Source of the DNA: Mortierella sp. BCC40632
Lineage: Eukaryota > Mortierellomycota > Mortierellomycetes > Mortierellales > Mortierellaceae
Assembly: GCA_011634665.1 (NCBI GenBank)
Contig: WAEK01000017.1
Location: forward strand, 983,501-1,047,500
Direction of reading: 5' to 3'
Length of the DNA stretch: 64,000 nucleotides
Positions within the stretch are counted from its first letter, which is position 1. Each line of letters begins with the position of its first letter. Both the position numbers and the translations under genes were made by a program. The notes under the pieces were generated by a model. That model saw only the letters and a list, made by a program, of their open reading frames with translations, was not told the DNA's origin and ran no database searches. Positions 59,258-64,000 of the stretch are shown one piece after another.

Positions 59258-60675
59258 AAAGGCCCGCACACCGAAGAGTGTGACACAGGGCTGGGCGGAG
59301 GAGCACAGGACAGAAATAGCGAAGCAAACAGAGTGGGCGGGCCGGCCGGCGAGACTCGAGGTCGCCTTTGTTGACCAGTATTTTTAGCCGATAGCCTGGT
59401 CTGTCTTCTCTTTGTTCATCCTTTCCTCCGCCTTGAGAGAAAAAAGGGCCTCATGGACACCTCAATGACTGGTACACGCATGCTATCGGAATGCGGAACA
59501 AGCCCGATGTAGTAGAGTCTCTACTGAAAGAGACAAAAGGAGACAATCAAGAGCAATTGAAAGGACGGGCCACTGCAAGAGGATGTCAGTGCGATCGAGA
59601 AAAAGATAACCCGCCCTGTCTTTGTCCTCGTGGTCTGTCGTCACTCGTGTGGTTAGCGCTTCGACTCGGACACCTCTTCCATAGACGATGCAGCTGTTGA
59701 CTCTTGTCTCCGACGGATGGAATGGTCAACCTGCGCACAGAGAAATATCGGCGCTCACCATCTCCCCAACGCCACCTCCACCTCGTTTTTCCACATGGCG
59801 TAGACCCAGCGCTCTTTTAGATCGCACATGCGTCCGACAGACTGATGCTTTCCTCGTTTGGGCAGAGCGCCAGTGTTCCTGCTCTGTCATACAGGCAGAA
59901 ACATGCCCTGTACTAGTACACCCGACTTCATATCCTTCTCGTTAAACCATCGTTGGTCTGCTTCTCTTTTTCCTGGCACCGACTGTTCCTCATACTACTG
60001 TTATAAAAATATTTTTCTTTTTTAAAACCGCTCATAGGCGACCTAACACAGAAGCATTTATGCGGTGCTCCCCCCTTACCCTCTTCCTGCTTCATCTTAA
60101 TGAACAAGATAGGGACAAGATAAAGTCTTGTGGCATGTGTGTGTATGGTGTGTGATGTATTTGAATTATCCTGATTTGGGTCGGCGGTCCAGCTCTCGCC
60201 CTAGGCATCTTGCATCTGTATCACCTCAATTCCAAGTGTGGAAGTGAACAAAGGAAAGGATCGAGTGGCTATGAATGCCTAGCCTTTCATGAACAACAAC
60301 AACAAAGACCTCTGCTCCCTTTTTGAGCGCCCCCCCATTCGTCGACATTGCCACAAAAATTGTACTCTGGGACTCGAGTGCAATCTTATATTGCTTCCTT
60401 TAGGATTTTCCAAAACCTGACCAACGCTGAACTTCAGGCACACTACTCATCGGGTTCCCCCTGTACTTTCCTAGTACGAATACCATGTTTAATCCTCTGG
60501 CCCCGCCCCTTGACTTTTCTCTCTCTCTCTTCCTTCTTCGCCAGTTCACTTCAGGTTCTTGTGGGTGAACTTTGGCTCACATTTCAAGGTCCGGCTCTGT
60601 CATGTCCTTTTTTTTTCCGGTGCAGGGGGTAAGATGTTGTAGACAGAGAGACAGACCCCAGTGTCCGGTTTTTTA

Positions 60676-60714
<39 letters not shown>

Positions 60715-60999
60715 TTCGCCAGGGGCCACACCTGCCCACCAGGAATTTCAAGGCCAGAACAGTCTTTTTCGTCATTGCTCCTCGATACTGCTGCTCGTTT
60801 TTTCTTTTTTTAATCCTCTAGTCTACTTACTGTTGTAGACACAGAATCAGAGCACACAGAGCACACGAGGCGAGTCGAGGCTCTCGACATACAAAAAAAG
60901 GTGTGTGTGAGAGTATGAAGACCTTGTGCTGTCAACAAAAGAAGAGCCAAAAAGAAAGAGATGCAAGTCCTCCCGTACCCAGCGTCCTCCTCCCTTCTA

Positions 61000-61053
<54 letters not shown>

Positions 61054-61179
61054 TACACACACACAAAAAGGATTTTAACCGGACAGAGAACAGAGATTCT
61101 ACTATTCAACCTATGCTTTATTGAATTTTCCTTTATCATAAACCAACCAACCAGCAATCTCCTTAAATCCATCTCAACT

Positions 61180-62676
61180 TCAAATCATAGCAGGCTTGTG
61201 ATGATCAATAATATTCCAAGACGATCTCCACTGCCGTCCCTTCATCGTCTCATTCGCACTTCCATAGATACCATAGCTGACAGGCCAGAACCAGAAGAAG
61301 GTCAGGATCACGATCGTAAACGCTGTCGTCCAGACCACCATCGATCTCCACTTGGCTGCCTTGACCGCCTTGGCCGCCTTTTCGGCCGCCGCTGATGCAT
61401 CCCCGGAATCGGCTGGTCCAACAGTCGAATACCCAGCAAGGGTGGCGACATTCAATCGAAGTCCTCCTACAACCTTCAACAAATGCTCCACCACAAAAGC
61501 AAACAACAACAACGCAAAGTACAGCGCTGGGAAATAATGATGAAGATAGGTGACACGACCCATGATACAGAAGGGAAGATAATGCAAAAGCCATCCACCC
61601 ACCAGAACCTTGCCCACATATTGGAAATGTTCCCATTCCACAGCAGACATATCCTGAAGTTTGCGTTGACGTCGAATCAGATAGTAGCTCACAAAGAGGA
61701 CAAAGACAACCAAAGACAAGGTACTACCCCACCATGCGATTGGGTTACCCAACAGGTAATATTTGATCGTATCATCTCCCCATCCACACATCCGGAGACC
61801 GACAGCCAACAAAGGCCACTGGCTTGGGTTCGAGGCAAGGATATCCTCCTTGTCGGGATCAGGGATCAGGGCGTTGTTCGAGGTCATCATGGCGACGTTC
61901 AAATGCCAAAAGTCTCTCCAGAAGCTGGATTTGTAGTTTCCTTTCTCTCCACGAGGCACTATTGAATGGTAATAAGAGCGCCATCTGTATTGTGAGCAAC
62001 ATTATCTCATAGAATGTGGAAAAAAAAAAAAAAAAAAGAACGAGGGACATGTTCACTTACACTTGTCGTTCCAATGCTGCTCAACGTTCCAAATCGAATA
62101 TGCGGAATTGAGACGATTCTGGTCATCACAGGTAACTTCAATCTGTCGGAATCCCCACTGAGGCAAATTGACATTCTTGGCCGTCAACAAACATCCAATC
62201 GCCTTGTGTCGAAGTCGGAAATTGGTCGTCAAGGAACGCAAAGTACCACTCTTGGGAAGAGAACTGACATCATCCACAATCTCAATCACCCATTCATCAT
62301 TGAAATCCGTCGTGTTCTCACTACCATATCCACTCACTTCCCATTGACCGCTGGTAACGGGAGCCTTGATTCGATGACTGTGCAAATACCGTTTGGTCTG
62401 TTCGTGCGACAATCGGAGAACATCTCCATCTTTGATAATCTGGATTTCATCGGGTGAAGCAGTTTTGGCGGCTTCTTCGACATGAGTAAAGACCCAGTTG
62501 TTGTTGTTGTCCTTGTGATGGTAGCAAGTGACTTGTTGTTGACCAGAACCTTCAGGGTATGTCTGAACATGAGAATGCAAAAGTCCTCCGCCATATCCTG
62601 TATTCTTGATGCTCACCAGTGATCCAAATGCCACATCTGCCCAATGAAAGAAAGAGATAAAAAGAGCGTTTGTTTG

Positions 62677-62708
<32 letters not shown>

Positions 62709-63921
62709 CGATTAGTGTTTGGTGTTTGGTGTTTGGTGAATGCCCAAAAAAAAAAAAAAAAAACTATACCAAGTGGGTTGTTGTGAAAGTCATTTCCATT
62801 AAGACCAGCTTGGAAAAGAGAGCTCATCTGAGCATCTCCTGGTCCCGAGTTTTGAAGGATTGCAAAGTGGAGAGCAAACGAGGATACGTAAACGGTAAAA
62901 GGCAATGCAATCAAACAAGCAGCACGAGCGATCCAGTGCTTCAAGTAGACAGACTAAAGGTGGTCGTGGAGAGAAAGGGAGAAAGGAATTTTTTTTTTTT
63001 TGAGTTAGTTTCGATCGCCGCTTATCTTGTATGCATGAGGATGTACTATTACTCTAGAGGACGTTTACCTTTGGAATGCTAAGATCTCCAAAAAGATCCC
63101 AGAGCTCTTCAATTGTAAGCTAAAAAGTTTTTTTTTTTTTTTTTTTTGGACAAGAGTAAACCCCCCCAATCGGATTCATTAGTTGTCTGATAGCAAATCC
63201 AATGATGACTGACAGATACGCTCCATGAAGGATCCTGGTATTAAAAAAAAAATCGCTCTCTTTCAACAAAGAAAGGAGAGAAGAGTAAGCTTTACCAATC
63301 CAACGAGTGCCGTAACAAAGAGTCCAACCCATTTGATGCTGGAAACAATTCCGATGGAAACACCTGTCAGGGCCAACCAGAGCCACCAATCCAAGGAGAA
63401 TGGGCTAATAGGAGAAGGTTCATGATAGAGAGAGAAAAAAAAATCATAGTGAGATCGAGGTCTTCAAGTGTTTGGATCCTCCGCAAGGACTTTTTCTTTT
63501 TTTCTTTTTCTTTTTTTTTTATCCGCTCTTTCACATACTCGTGTCTTTCGTTCCTGAATCGAGTCATGCACAAGACGACCAAGCAAGTTCCTGCAAGGAG
63601 CATCGAATCCAACAAAATGAATCGACTGATCGTCAAATAAGCATTATCAAACAACACCAACGTCGCCGCAAACACACTAGCCACTGTTGACATGCGCAAT
63701 TCGCGTGCAGTCCAATAGGCCATCGGAACCATGATCGCGCCAAAGACGGCATTGAAGATACGCATGACACCATAGTGAACATCCTCGGGATACTTGACGC
63801 CCGAACCGAAATCAAACTGGCCATTGTAACGAGCCAACAATCCTGAGAAACCGACAAGGATCTTGCCCAGAGGTGGGTGGACATCGAAATAGAAATCACC
63901 CTTGATGTAGTACGATCCGAA
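61180..63921 (-). CDS. Protein O-mannosyltransferase, PMT2 type (5' part outside window)
   Basis: ER membrane enzyme transferring mannose from dolichyl-phosphate-mannose to Ser/Thr of secretory proteins. Visible exons: 63921-63539, 63404-63296, 63119-63069, 62953-62770, 62636-62061 and 61958-61180; 693 residues, in phase throughout. The first begins FGSYYIKGDFYFDVHPPLGK, so the catalytic DE of the first luminal loop lies in an upstream exon beyond the edge. The middle exon carries the three MIR repeats (NTGYGGGLLHSH, DEIQIIKDGDVLRLSH, LPQWGFRQIEVTC). The last exon carries the C-terminal multi-span domain with GLRMCGWGDDTIKYYLLGNP and YLHHYFPALYF. The NNALIPDPDKEDILAS block and the C-terminus suggest the PMT2 subfamily rather than PMT1 or PMT4. 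Five introns of 102-176 bp, all GT-AG. Confidence 0.93.
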
Positions 63922-64000
63922 CTGTAGATGAGAGAGAGAAAAGAGCCCTTTTCATGTCAGTTCCAGATCCAAGCCATATGATCGATCAAGGGCTCTTAAA

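Larger units (their letters stand above)
57992..61179. other. Intergenic region, glycosyltransferase / PMT
   Basis: About 3.2 kb. It should contain the missing first exon of the glycosyltransferase. Features seen are GCGT repeats (58055-58076), long GA tracts at 58336-58417 and 58694-58762, another GA tract at 59206-59255, and CT tracts at 60678-60711 and 61009-61043. The part 59400-60600 is not repetitive, yet has no frame with a recognisable domain. Confidence 0.55.

Noticed and set aside
63120..63290. Hydrophobic frame (GAYLSVIIGFAIRQLMNPIGG) inside the PMT gene
   Set aside because: Lies between the in-phase exons VTALVGL and LTIEELW, which are contiguous in PMT proteins, so it is intronic.
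63930..63998. Inverted repeat AAGAGCCCTT / AAGGGCTCTT near the right edge
   Set aside because: Ten-base arms in a PMT intron; no mobile-element ends or target-site duplication.

Overview
The window looks like nuclear DNA of an early-diverging filamentous fungus, most likely Mucoromycota and probably Mortierellaceae. I infer this from the gene set, the intron-rich genes (most introns 90-370 bp, GT-AG with a few GC-AG), the serine/proline/glutamine-rich proteins and the abundant GA/CT, poly-A and tetranucleotide microsatellites. No species is claimed. There is no sign of bacterial operons, rRNA, tRNA or CRISPR.

Left part (1-16.1 kb): a mitochondrial-type adenylate kinase (minus, cut by the left edge) diverges from a four-exon kynureninase (plus). 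A PY-motif arrestin-related trafficking adaptor (minus) follows. Next come a histidine-phosphatase-fold protein with two GC-AG introns (plus) and a large BTB/POZ protein (minus) that converges on it.

Middle part (16.6-35.4 kb): three successive minus-strand genes encode an eIF4A-like helicase whose ATPase motifs are nearly all replaced, a protein with an integrase-type HHCC zinc-binding (NOL4-like) module, and a WDR89-type WD40 protein. WDR89 diverges from a six-exon plus-strand gene that resembles AF4/FMR2 (AFF) super-elongation-complex scaffolds, with an Arg/Asp-repeat region and a C-terminal-homology-like domain.

Right part (35.4-64 kb): after about 5 kb without a convincing gene there is a head-to-tail array of three secreted alpha-carbonic anhydrase genes. 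Copies 2 and 3 are identical over about 1.1 kb including the intron, while their promoters and downstream spacers have diverged, which points to gene conversion. Two HSPA12-type Hsp70 paralogues follow tail to tail, and the first has a broken 5' reading frame. Then come a DUF1647-type putative glycosyltransferase and a PMT2-type protein O-mannosyltransferase (both minus), the latter cut by the right edge. The last two would both act in the secretory pathway.

All exon borders were worked out by hand from splice signals, reading phase and family similarity. In the spliced genes the phases close exactly to a stop codon. The exceptions are stated: the start of HSPA12-A, the BTB intron, exon 3 of the pseudo-helicase and the N-terminus of the glycosyltransferase.
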